A DNA stretch of 64,000 bases, from contig JAKOGI010002715.1 of the NCBI GenBank assembly GCA_029747015.1, positions 1-64,000 of the forward strand, read 5' to 3'. This document shows, piece by piece, positions 10,945 through 21,929 of the stretch (within the stretch, counting starts at the first letter, position 1; every line of letters starts with the position of its first letter). Source of the stretch: Carnegiea gigantea. Its lineage: Eukaryota > Streptophyta > Magnoliopsida > Caryophyllales > Cactaceae. The position numbers and the translations under genes were made by a program. Under the pieces are notes generated by a model. That model was not told the DNA's origin, did no database searches, and worked only from the letters and a program-made list of their open reading frames with translations.

Positions 10945-11779
10945 AATGATCAACATTAAGAAGAAGATGACCCCTAATGGAGTTGATGTTTCATCGAGAC
11001 TGTTGCAATCTATTTGGCTGACTGCCCCTTGTGGCATTCTGGGTGATTGAGTGTACGCCTTCACCATCACCCACCACTCTCATTTGACTTGGACCATCGT
11101 GATTCAGCAGCTGTGATCCACCGCTACCCCTTCTGCCCAGGTCTATGCTTTTATCAGGTGGTACTCCCTCTAAGGATCTTCCACCGACCCGATGGGGTGA
11201 TGCTTAGTATTCTGTCTTGTAGGACGCCTAAAAAGCCCACCTCCAGCATTGGGCTACTGTGCGTGGGCTACCTCTGAGCTTTCCGTCTGGAAGGTATGTC
11301 TTTGACCCAATCCACGATTGGACCCAGCCTCCAATCTACCTGATGCTAACAAGTTGGCATGCGTGTGGGGGGGGGGGAACGGTGTCACGAATGGGCTGCA
11401 AATTGGATGGGCTTTTGTCTTGCATACAGGGTGCAGCCCGTGTCATAATCTGAGGGTTCCGCGATTGACGTAATATATCCCGAAGCATATTTTCTTTGCC
11501 TAATATATTCATCGCAACCATTTCTATTTTTCCTCTAAAGCGAAATCTTCCGCTATGCCATTATCCAAAACAGTCCCCACTATAGAGGATGGAAAATCTT
11601 CCTTATCTCCTCCTATCTCTTCTCTTTCCATGATGGGTTCCAATTCCATATTGAGGTTTGGATTCGCTAGGGCCCTAAATCTAGAGCTGTGATCACAAGC
11701 ATAAGTTGTGCCAGTTTCCCTAAGAGGACCCTGATTCCTGCTTGATTGTCACTATGGACTTGCCTCTTGTCCTCTACTT

Positions 11780-12866
11780 TCCTTATCCATTTTAGTCCCA
11801 AGATTCAGCCCATTTTGGCGTAGGCTTCTAGCTCCTTTCCCCAGTTCAGACCAGGTTCTTCAACTAGCCGACTGCCCGCCTGATTCTGCTGCCTCCAACT
11901 TCCATAGGTGCTCTCTTCTTCTGGTTTGGAAGGATTAGCGATGGTCTCTTCCCTATATTCTCGCCTCCTTGTTCGTCCAATCGACCCTGGGGACATGCCT
12001 CCTCCTTGTGACCTTACGTGCCGCACTGAAAGCAAATCATTCGAAGTCCATCATATTGCACCTTCCAGACTCTACCATTAAGATGAAACTTAGATAACAA
12101 GGCTTTGTCAGGTCAACTTCAATGCTTAGCCTAATGAGCTGACCCCTTTCCACATTGGTCGTTGTGTTATCGACCCTTCTCACCTTACCGATTTACTCCC
12201 AATCTTATGTAAGAGGAAGTCTTTATTGAAGTATTCGATACTCAACTTAGGGATGCGCATCCAAGTAGTGAGTCGGGTAATGTTATCCTCTTCAGGGACA
12301 AAGTTAGGAACCCATTCCCGAATAACTAAGTAGTTATCGCCAATCATTCATGGTCCATTCGTTATGACATGGTCATAGTCTTCGGGGTTCGTGAATCGAG
12401 TAACATGGTAGTCATGTTCGATGTCAGTGAGTGAGAAATCTCCTCTTAATGCCCATTTAACTTTCAGCCTCTTGTTTAGTTGGAGAAAGTCAATCCCTTT
12501 ATCGAACATTTTAATTATTAGAGCATTTGGCCAAGGTTCCCGTAATAATCGCTTCTCTGCAGCAGTGAGTAAGATCATCGGACACGTTGGGTCATCCTCC
12601 TCTGGGGGTTCGTCATCTTCCTCTGGGGGTTCATCATCTTCAGAGACATCATCCCAACCTTCAGTCTCCCAGATTGGATTATCCCTGGTTTCGAAGTTTA
12701 GATTTGGATTATTTCGTTGTAGAGCGTCCCTATAGCAGACCCCCTGTTCCCTCCCATCGCCTATGGGTTTGAAGGTGCAGTTCCCCGGAACGTTGGGGGA
12801 TCCCAACTCTATCTCTATCATCATCACATCGTCTCGGTCAGCATTATCAGGAGGGTTCCACGTCAT
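11780..12866 (-). pseudogene. LINE ORF1 (gag-like, DUF4283 and CCHC zinc knuckle), broken
   Basis: From the ATG at 12866: an acidic N-terminal region with EDDEPPEEDD repeats, then the DUF4283 domain (MILLTAAEKRLLREPWPNALIIK, LNKRLKVKWALRGDF, HVTRFTNPEDYDHVITNGP). A stop follows where the family has Trp; the domain continues (MIGDNYLVIREWVPNF, RIPKLSIEYFNKDFL). At 11993-12034 a CCHC knuckle is readable as CFQCGT-stop-GHKEEAC, C-X2-C-X4-H-X4-C with a TAA inside it (12014-12016). ORF1 proteins bind the LINE RNA. The C-terminal part down to about 11050 is not recognisable. Confidence 0.82.
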
Positions 12867-13060
12867 GATTCTCTTAATCTTTTTCGTTGATCATAGTAAC
12901 TAGTCGGTCTCCTCAGTAGATTGGTTGCACTCCTGCTCTCTCTTGTTCATCTCTCCAAGAGTTTAAATTTACTTGGCCAAAGTAAATGTTTGTGAAGCAA
13001 TTCATTGCTATTGCTAATTGATACTCACAAGTCACACTTTCCTCCAGTAGTAGTAGTGTT

Positions 13061-14430
13061 GTTGCTACAATTACTACTACTATTGTCCTAAATAACAAAT
13101 TTCTTTAATTAGTTTGGTTCTTTTTGTTTTATATTTGACGCTAATCATTTTAAACTATTATGTTTGAAGAAACTAATCATTTTGATTTCTTTAACTAAAA
13201 AATAGTTAAGCTTGTTTAGTTTTCTATGTTAGTAAATTTAATTTAAATTAAATAAATATAACATCATTTCGGTATGCTATTTTGATAATAATGAAGTTCT
13301 ACATCTAAATATTTTTTTATGGTATTTTAAATACTATTCAAAAAGAAAACACATAGAGGATATTGATAAGGTTTCCCATAATCAGCTTTCCAAATAGTAT
13401 AGGTAGCTACCGAATCAACATTCCCCTATTTCTCCTCCACAAAATCATCCCCTTGCTCTCCATAAAATCCTGATTTTTCTTACTTCAACCTCTCGCTCTG
13501 GCTCCCATTGACTGTTTATGCAATTTTCTCAGTCTCAATCATACATGCATATATAGAAAATGGTATTTTTAGTGCTTATGGTGTACCAAACCCAAAGCAA
13601 CAGTTAATTAGCATTTGATGAGCCATGTTATTGCCATACCGCGCACGATTGAGCAACAAGAGACGATTCGAACTCAGGGAATTTTTTTTTGGCTGTTAGC
13701 AAGAATGACAATGTGAATGAAGTTCTTCACCAATCTAAATTCTAAATGGTCTTGCGTCTTTTTTAATAAAAAATAATTTTATTAATACATACTAATAAAT
13801 GTTTATTCCTTTTGTTGAGTTTGATATTTCCTTTTTTGAGATAATTATTTCCTACAAGCAGTAATCAATATTGTATTTTAGTTCATTGGCATGATTAATG
13901 ATTCTTACTAGACTAAACGATAAAGTATTATATGTTTGCCTTTGTTAAAGTTTGATGGATAGGGTTTGTATAAAACTAACAATTTAGGGACAATGTGATT
14001 GGAGGTCTAATTAGAAGAGAGGAATTGAAGCAGGGGCCTAGGCTTCTAGGTAAGACAAGCCTTGGGCAAGGTTTGGGGGTTGAATGTGCTAGACACGGCG
14101 AGAGTTTACTTAGAGATCAATAGCAAAAGAATTTCTAGCTGTATGTAAATTTAATTATTAAGAGGTTTAGAAGTTGACAATTATTGCTGGTTTAGTTAGA
14201 TCATGCTGAGAGTGAACACATAGGTTTAAAGAATGTATCGGGTTCTGTCAATTTACTTGGAGTTATTTCATGGATGCACAATCGAGCCAACCTATCTTGG
14301 GTCATGTTGATTAATTAGCAGCCAAACAAATCATTGTATCAAGAAGACCTCCATAGAGGGGGTAGATCTAAATTACCATGGATGCAACAATATTCTAACA
14401 GCAGGTCGCATATAGGCTTGGAGTCGTAGA
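13061..14430. other. Intergenic sequence
   Basis: No supported gene. AT-rich at 13080-13350; otherwise unremarkable. Confidence 0.45.
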
Positions 14431-14439
14431 AATGTCCGC

Positions 14440-14840
14440 CAATGACATTGGCAGTTACATGGCAGCCATGATTTGGGTCAAGATGAGTAATGCAAATTCG
14501 GATATAGCAGAAACTTGGGCATTGAAGGAAGCCATGACTTGGTCCAAATAATAGGGATGGAGGAAGATGGCAAGATGCAATTTGAAATAGACTGTGTAAA
14601 GCTCAGTAAGAGGCTCAAGCACGGAGAATTCAAACTATCTTATTTTTTGCTATCATTTGCAGATCGTAATGTTTGAGAGGAATGTTCAATGGCTGTAATG
14701 TTAATCATGTTCATAGGGAAGTTAATCAATTGGTTAATGGGCTTGCTTGACTGAGTCTATCACGGTTAATAATATGTTTATCTAATAAGAACTTTCATAT
14801 CCCATTGTCGATGTGTTATTGGAGGATAGTTTGCATTAAG
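14440..14840 (+). pseudogene. Decayed RNase H-like fragment (retrotransposon relic)
   Basis: On the plus strand, with frame changes and stops, one can read AETWALKEAMTWSK, then a segment like F-x-IDCVKLSKRLKHGEFKLSYFLLS, then VHREVNQLVNGLA. These match in order the AE-ALKEAL, E-DC and VHRxAN-x-VAxxLA motifs of the plant RNase H (RVT_3) family found at LINE 3' ends. No reverse transcriptase is seen upstream, so it is probably a 5'-truncated LINE remnant. Assigned by motif order only. Confidence 0.55.
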
Positions 14841-15175
14841 GTTAATGTTTATTTTTTTCCCCCAAAAAAAATATAACTATTTGAGGAATATTATGTGTTT
14901 GTCTACTATTTCACAATTCATCTCCAACTTTTTGGGGGCTGGGGGGCTTCATCTTCTTGATGAATATGAATTATTTTATTGTTTGTTCCTACATGGATCC
15001 ATGGTTTGCCTACTAATGAAAGGATCAATGAAGGTAGATAGGTCGAATTGATGGAGGTAATTTTACAAAGAAGGAATCGGGGATGACAAATAAAGCTGCC
15101 TTCCCCTAATTACGAGATTAATTTAGTGAGAGTTTAAGGCAGAGAAGAATACTGGAGGCCATTTTCTAAGGGAGA

Positions 15176-15225
<50 letters not shown>

Positions 15226-15250
15226 ATGAATGTATGTATGTATGTATGTA
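15176..15250. repeat. Compound (TA)n(TG)n(TGTA)n microsatellite
   Basis: Twelve TA, about fourteen TG and several TGTA units in succession. Confidence 0.9.
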
Positions 15251-15441
15251 TTACTCTTTTTGTACTGACAGAGGGAAGATTTAGTTTGCTTATTGAAGGA
15301 GTACATGGAATTGTGATTTCTTTTTTTTTTTTTTTTTTTGGAGGGGAGGAGGCGGCCGGGCGGGTAGAGGATAAGATTGGTGGAATTGATATATATATAT
15401 ATATTATTATATATATATATATAATATATATATATATATAT

Positions 15442-15501
<60 letters not shown>

Positions 15502-15643
15502 ATACACATGTATTACTCTTTTGTAAAGAAGAGGGAAGATCTGGTTTGCTTATTGAAGGGGTACATGGAATTGGGATTTTTTTTTTTTTTTTTGGGAGGG
15601 GAAAGGGGCGGCTGGGCAGGGTAGAGGATAAGATAGATGGTGA
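15251..15643. repeat. Local tandem duplication (two ~135-bp units) separated by a TA array
   Basis: Unit 1 (15251-15388) and unit 2 (15511-15643) share TTACTCTTTT, GAGGGAAGAT, TTGCTTATTGAAGG and TACATGGAATTG, then about 18 Ts, a G-rich GGAGGGG stretch and TAGAGGATAAGAT. They differ at roughly one base in ten. Between them lies about 110 bp of TA/TTA repeats. Duplication by slippage or unequal exchange between TA arrays is likely. Confidence 0.8.
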
Positions 15644-15649
15644 TTTGTT

Positions 15650-16243
15650 TTCTCAATTTATTTTTTTAAAATGAAAATGTTATTTGACGGTAATGATGGA
15701 TTCTAATTGTTAATCAAGGGCTCATACTGTTGTTTAAAATGTGAGATTACTCTACACAAATGAGATTGGATTTCTTTAAAATTATTTTTAAATGATATTT
15801 TGAAATAAATACTATTTAGTAATCCTCACTGTTAGTTGGATTGAGTAATCTGAACAAGATGAACTTTGCGTCATACATTCATATTTAATCTTATCAAATT
15901 TTGCTATTTAAATACCTGTGTAAGAGCACGGGTAAAAATTAGTTAATTAGAAAAGGAAAAAGACAGCGAAGCGACGAGAGGGCGGGAGAAATCAGGGGAC
16001 GCGAAAAACGCATTAGATTCAGTTTGGAGGGAAATGAAGGAAGTCACCTCAGTCAAAATCAAGAGATGCCAACGGTCGGCAAAGTTATGGTGCCAACCTT
16101 ATTAACAAGGCATGCCCGCTGCTTGTGGCCACTGGGTCCCACTCTTCCTCCATTTATATGATTCATATAACTGGAATGTCAAAAATGATTTAAATAAATC
16201 CAAAAGGATCCAATCCCTTTAATTATTTTGCCTGGCCTGTTTA
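15650..16243. other. Intergenic sequence
   Basis: No gene or repeat boundary recognised. Confidence 0.5.
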
Positions 16244-16251
16244 CCAGCGAT

Positions 16252-16851
16252 TAGGGATGTGAAAAAAAGCCGAAACCGAAAATCGAATCGAAAAATTGAA
16301 AAAATCAAACCAAAAAATTGGTTAGCCGAACAAATTTTTCAAAAAAATCGGTTCAGTTAACCGAACCAAAAAAAATCGGTTTTCGATTCGGTTACGGTTC
16401 GGATAATTTGAAAATTCGGTTAACCGGCCGTTAATCAAACCGAAAATAATTTTATTTTTTAAAAAAATTATACACAAAAAATTAAAAATTTAGGTAAGAA
16501 AGTGCAATTTTTTATTATTTATAAATGGTAACCAAAGTCTAATTTTTATAAAAAAACTTAAACATAAAAAATGAAAAATTTAGGTAAGAAAGTATATGTT
16601 TTTTATTATTTGTGAACGGTTAACCGGTAACCGAACCGAAAAATCGGTTAATCGAACCGAAAAGCCAGTTAACCGACTTTTTCGGTTCGGTTACGGTTCG
16701 GGTTTTGGATGAATCGAAATTTTTGATTAACTGAAAAACGGTTAACTGAAATTTTCGGTTTGGTTATGGTTTGGAATTTTTTTGAACCGAAAAATCGATT
16801 AATCAATTTTCGGTTAACCGAAACTCCGGTTAACTGATTTGCACACCCCTA
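16252..16851. mobile_element. hAT-type MITE rich in CGGTTAACCG subrepeats
   Basis: Terminal repeats TAGGGATGTGAAAA (left) and TAGGGGTGTGCAAA (right, other strand). Flanking 8-mers CCAGCGAT and CTAGAGAT match at six of eight positions; the flank of the duplicated right end (17742-17749, CCAGAGAT) matches the left flank at seven of eight, so an 8-bp target duplication has since mutated. The interior is filled with TCGGTT/AACCGA words in both orientations. No open frame. Confidence 0.75.
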
Positions 16852-17625
16852 CTAGAGATTGCATATTAGACAGTACGTATTGAAGTTGCTCACACTACCA
16901 CATTGATATAATTGCCATGGCTTATACAATGATCGTGCATTCAGTACATTTAAGAGTATTCTCCGTAGTGAGCCATTTTTTTGTTCACCGGTGGGGATCT
17001 ACTTCTGCCACATTAGCTTATGATCTAATTTTTTAGTTCACAATCTTCCATCTTTCCAATAAAAGGCTCACTACTTTGACTCACCAAATAAAATAATACT
17101 CATAGACCCACCCTATAACATACAACTTTATTTTTAGAATTAAAAAAAAGAAAAACTAATCAAAAAATGTTAAAAAAATCAAAAAGCAATCCAGAAGGCC
17201 TCGTGAGTTGGCTCTCACCCGCGAGCCTCCCCGCAAGTCACCTGTCACGAGCCAACCACTGGAGAATTCTCCGCCGTCTCACCCCTTTCTCTTTCCTCCG
17301 TTTTCCCTCGCGAGGAAGCCATTGGAGACGCTCGAAGTTTAAATTCAAATATATTTTCTTAAAAATATCATTCACATTTATTTCTAATGATACATAGAAT
17401 ATTTGCAAAAGCCAAATAAAAGACCGTGCTATATGAAAAAGTGATCACGCCTTTAATTAGAAACATGCTCCCTTTGCCCCGTAATATTTATCCTACCTAG
17501 GTAATATAATTTTTTAAAGGGACATCATTTAATGCTGCGTCTCTATTAGCTTAAGAAGAGAGAAAAATTTGTAATCCTAATAATAATGAAAAAGGACTTT
17601 ATTTTAGGATATCCTTTAAAAAAAA
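16740..17625. repeat. Tandem segmental duplication, copy 1 (~886 bp)
   Basis: Begins inside the right part of the hAT MITE and continues through its right end, a Tourist-like MITE and about 290 bp of further sequence (GAAAAAGTGATCACGCC, TTTATCCTACCTAGG, TAAAGGGACATC). The same order recurs in copy 2 from 17629. Confidence 0.88.
16954..17333. mobile_element. Tourist-like MITE, family 2 (in duplication copy 1)
   Basis: TAA on the left (16951-16953); the right duplication is mutated to GAA here but is intact TAA in copy 2. Ends GAGTATTCTCCGTAGTG and GAGCGTCTCCAATGG (other strand), derived from a GAGCATCTCCAATGG-type end. The GC-rich interior with GGCTCTCACCCGCGAG is non-coding. Confidence 0.75.
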
Positions 17626-17843
17626 AAAGGTTAATCGAATTTTTCGGTTAGTTTACGGTTCGGAATTTTTTTGAACCGAAAAACCGATTAATCGATTTTC
17701 GGTTAACCGAAACTCCGGTTAACCGATTTTGTACACCCCTACCAGAGATTGCATATTAGACAGTACATATTAAAGTTGCTCACACTACCATGCTGATATA
17801 ATTACCATGACTTATACAATGATTGTACATTAAGTACATTTAA

Positions 17844-18197
17844 GAGTATTCTCCTTGTTGAGCCAAAAAGAGACCTACCTCTACCACATTAGCTTGTGAT
17901 CCAATTTTTTAGTTTATAATATTTCATCTCTCCAATAAAAGGCTCACCACTTTGACTTACCAAATAAAATAATAGTCATAGACCCACCCTATAGCATACA
18001 ACTTTATTTTTAGAATTAAAAAAAATAATAGCTAATCAAAAAATATTTAAAAAATTAAAAAGCAATCCAGAAGGCCTCGTGAGCCGGCTCTCACCCGCGA
18101 GTCACCTGCCATGAGCTAGCCACTAGAGAATTCTCCCCCGCCTCACTGCTTTCTCTTTCCTCCGTTTTCCCTCGCAAGGAAGCCATTGGAGACGCTC
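17844..18197. mobile_element. Tourist-like MITE, family 2 (in duplication copy 2)
   Basis: TAA on both sides (17841-17843 and 18198-18200). Slightly shorter than the copy at 16954 because of internal deletions. It was carried along by the segmental duplication rather than inserted separately. Confidence 0.78.
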
Positions 18198-18267
18198 TAA
18201 GTTTAAATTCAAATCTATTTTCTTAAAAATATCATTCACATTTATTTCTAATGACACATAAAATATT

Positions 18268-21200
18268 CACTACAAGGAAATAAGCCTTTCGCAACACCTA
18301 CCTGGGCAGCGATTGTAGAATGTGTTGTAATCGGGTACTTGTGGCAACACGTTAGATAACTGCTGCATAAGGTCTGACCTGAGGCAACACTTTCTCGAAG
18401 CCGTTGCCATAAGCCGTCTGTTGTAGCGTTTTTCTAAGGGGAAAAAAACAAAAAAGAAAATCCTTTACCTACCCATTTATTCCCGTCCACGCGCACAACA
18501 CGTGACACCCCCCTTACATCTTCTCTCTCATCTCTCGGATGTCATGAACCCAGAAACCTTGAAAATTGCCCTCCATCTTTATGTCTGCTTCATCCTCATC
18601 GCTCTCCCTCTCGAACTCGCTCCTAACACCACACACTCCATCACCAGTAACATCTCATCCACCGTCTCCTTCATCTTCGCCGCCCGTCAACGCTCCAGCA
18701 CCTGCCACGCGATAGCCAGCACATCCATCATCCCACCGTCTATGGGTATCCAGATCGACGATCGAAATTAAAGGCGTCGGGTATAAATTGAAGGTTGCTT
18801 CTTGAAGAGGTATCAATTAGGTTTTAGTTTTAGTTTTTCAGGTTTAATTTTAGGGTATTGTTCGTTTTTAATTCTAGTTGCTAAAATTTAGGGTTTTGTT
18901 CTTGATTCTTTCGGTTTTAGATATGTGTTTTAGCTTTAAATCCATGAAATTAGGCTTGATTTTATTAGTTTGGATCGAAATTCATGATCTCCAGCCTGCG
19001 AATGCAACATTTTTGGGTTCAATTTTGATTAATTTCAGCTCCTCCTCCCGTGTGTCTCTACTGCGATTTTCTCTATTTTCTGTGCTCTTTGACTCTATTG
19101 GTTAAATTGCAGTTTCTGGGTTGTGGTTGTTGTGAATGTTAATGTGGATTGTGTTGATATAGACTAGTATGGTTGAACTCCCTTCCCCTATCCATCCTCT
19201 CTGTTTCTAATTTGTACAATAGTATATTTCTATTTATATTAAGTGTTTGGGAACCTCCAGCAATGGAGGTTGATTGGATGCAGGGGCTGAGTTCAGGAAG
19301 AGCAGGAATGCCCATGGCTACCCCTGCTTCGTTGCTTTGATTCATTCGATTGTGGTGAGTGATTTATGGGCTTGTGAAGCTGGAATGATGGTGATGCTGA
19401 AGTAAAATTTGATCATTGTAATGCTGCTTGGAAGGTGTTTCGGTTAGTTGTAGTTTTCGTTTAGTTTACTTGATCATTTAGTTTTGGTTAGCTGCCTCAG
19501 ATATTATATTTTCAAAGGTTAAGTTACTTATTTCATACCTTGTTCTTACTCTCCTTAGTCACTTGATCGCTTTACTTTATCTTGTTTATTTAGATAATGT
19601 GCTTAGTGTCATTTAAGTTTGCTTTATCTTAATTCGAAGCTAAATGGAGCTAATGAAATCTTGTGAATAGTTGTAATCTATAGCTTTATTTACTAAGTAG
19701 TTTACTAAGTAGTTTAGAATGATGCTAAATTAGTTTAATTTCGTACTCAGTAACCTTAATCTTTTTCGTCGTCCCTGAGGAGACGACCCTCAAATACTAC
19801 GACGATAGTCGTATACTTGCGGTATTTATTTTTCACTCAAAATTATCCTACACTCATGAAACAATTTTAAGCCTTCTGCCTCATATTGCTCGTCAAAATT
19901 CGAAATACAAACCTAACTTTTTGGTTCTCTTTCTTTCGCTCTCTGACCCAATTTCTCTCTCTTGTTTGAACGAAGGAAGAACAATTGGAGGCTTTGGCAC
20001 AGAGAAGGAAGAAGGTCTGAAAGTGGAGGTCAAACCACCACTACTCTAAACAAAATTTTGTCTAAAGGTTTGGTTCTCTCCTTCCCTCCCCCTCTAGGTT
20101 GAATTTTTTTTTCAAAAACGCTATAGATGTATCGTATATCTGTTAAAACCCTTAATTTTGTTGGTATATTTTCTCCTATGTTCATGTGCAAGAGATAATT
20201 TTGTTCAGGATTTGCTTTATGTGTTGAAATTTTAGGAAATTTGTTTGATTTTCTTCAAAACCTAACTTTCACGGTGAATTTTCATATATATATGGATTCT
20301 AATTTTATTCCTTTTGTTTTTGGGAATTCGACTGTTTGGTTGGATGATATACATGTTACTCTAGCAAATTGAACGTGTAGATTATTTGTCTTGGTGTTCC
20401 GCATTTTCTTTGTTTCTAGGCCTTTTTATATGACTGAGTTTCATATTGCTTGACAATTTAGTGTTTGTGTCACAAGTCCTAAATTAGGCATGTCTTAGTG
20501 CATCAAATTGCCCACAATGTAGCTTAAGAAAGAGGTGGTTAGGGATATTATGTCCAATTGCCCATATGGAACTTGGTTTTATAGGGATTATTTTTCAGGT
20601 GCAAATATTCAAAAAAAATTGGTGAAATTGGAGATAATTCAACATGGATGTATTCCTCTTTGCTTTTCTGATTGAAATATTTCTATTTATGTTATTTATT
20701 GTTCTAAATTTTAGAATGACCTGATGTTTTTCCACGTATTATGGAATGACATATGGAAAACATTTTAGGATGAATGAGAGTTACAAGCATACTTTTGCTA
20801 CCTATGTGCTCTAAGTTGCAAACTGACAACATGGAAGGTATGATGAAATGTAGAAACAATGACATGCCCCCTATGTCTTTCCATAGCCATTTTTTTGGGA
20901 TGATATAATAACAAAAAATATTAGTAAAAGTGCACCTTCCACCTCAGAGTCTAAAAGTTTGATGGAAATTTATTTCGGTGTTTCATCAAGTTATGTTCTT
21001 TAAGAACTGTCTTCTGACATATTCTTAGTTTCTCGTCCTTATGGTTATTTTGTTCTATATTTTCATTTCTTTCTCTTTGTTTATGTGCAGGACACAATAT
21101 TTGGCTGAGGACTTGTAGATGCATGGTGTGTAGAATATGATAGAATATGTTCTAGAGAAGCTCTTGATCAACATCTTTGATAGAATTGGGTTGGGTTGGG

Positions 21201-21703
21201 TTTGGTGTAGTGGCAAATGTTTAGGATCATGGATCATGTATACATGTATATACATTGGTTATTATATAATGGAATTGTAAGAGAATCTAAGTGTTCTCCT
21301 GTTTTAAGATAAGTAAAGTGTATTGCTCAAATTTGCAATGAAATTTCTTTGAAAGTATGAAGGTATATGAATGTTCAGTTTATTATTTAAGCTTTACAGT
21401 TTATTTAACATTGAGACAATGTAGTTAGATACCCAAAAGTATTATTGTAACAGTTGGGAACTGTTGCCATAGAGCATACAACATTGTGTTCACGAAAATC
21501 TAAAACCGTTGCAAGCATAAAAAAGCTACGGCAACGTTTTTTTAGTAAACCGTTGCTATAAACAAAAAACCGTTGCCTTAGGTCTATTGCAACGCATACC
21601 AAATGCAGCGCCTACAAAACCGTTGCCATAGGTCTATGGCAACAATTTCGCACCCTATTGCAGCGGTATTCATCCGTTGCAAAAATTCTTTTTGCTTGTA
21701 GTG
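18268..21703. mobile_element. Non-autonomous CACTA (En/Spm-type) transposon
   Basis: Begins CACTACAAGGAAATAAG and ends TTTTTGCTTGTAGTG, the reverse complement of a CACTACAAG terminus. Subterminal motifs of the CCGTTGCCATA type are repeated at both ends in opposite orientation, as for transposase binding sites in this superfamily. No transposase is readable. The interior looks transcript-like without coding sequence: a CT-rich leader with a candidate donor near 20068, a candidate acceptor (GTGCAG) near 21090, and a double stem-loop near 19769-19820. Compared with the uninterrupted paralogous site at 17400, five bases (ATATT) are repeated at the insertion, whereas three is usual. Confidence 0.88.
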
Positions 21704-21929
21704 ATATTTGTAAAAGCTAAATAAAAGACCGTGCTATACGAAAAAGTGATCACGCCTTTAGAAACATGCTCCCTCTGTCCCGTAATATTTATCCTACCTA
21801 GGTAATCTAATTTTTTAAAGGGACATCATTTAATGCTGCATCTCTATTAGCTTAAGAAGAGAGAAAATTTTTTAATCCTAATAATAATGAAAAAGGACTT
21901 TATTTTAGGATATCCTGTAAAAAAAAAGG

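Larger units (their letters stand above)
5996..13048 (-). mobile_element. LINE (non-LTR) retrotransposon, inactive, split by a hAT element
   Basis: On the minus strand, in order: short leader, ORF1 (gag-like, DUF4283 plus zinc knuckle), ORF2 (endonuclease, reverse transcriptase, zf-RVT, RNase H) and a poly(A) tail seen as T22 at 5996-6017. A 12-bp flank repeat AGTAGTAGTGTT (5984-5995 and 13049-13060) is the likely target duplication, although it is a simple triplet sequence and its register is uncertain. Without the nested 773-bp hAT element the LINE is about 6.3 kb, a normal full length for plant L1-clade elements. Many stops and frameshifts in both ORFs show it is dead. Confidence 0.88.
17629..21928. 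repeat. Tandem segmental duplication, copy 2, split by a CACTA element
   Basis: 17629-18267 matches 16740-17403 and 21704-21928 matches 17400-17625, at roughly 90-95% identity by eye. The CACTA element at 18268-21703 interrupts it. The copies meet at an A-rich joint (17615-17630). Confidence 0.88.

Noticed and set aside
12421..12772. Plus-strand serine-rich frames
   Set aside because: Antisense to the acidic repeat and DUF4283 region of LINE ORF1.
13640..13690. GATTCGAACTC resembling a pol III B box (tRNA or SINE)
   Set aside because: No A box, no cloverleaf and no target duplication in either orientation.
18502..18771. 89-residue open frame in the CACTA interior
   Set aside because: No recognisable domain, low complexity, and lies in a CT-rich leader-like region.
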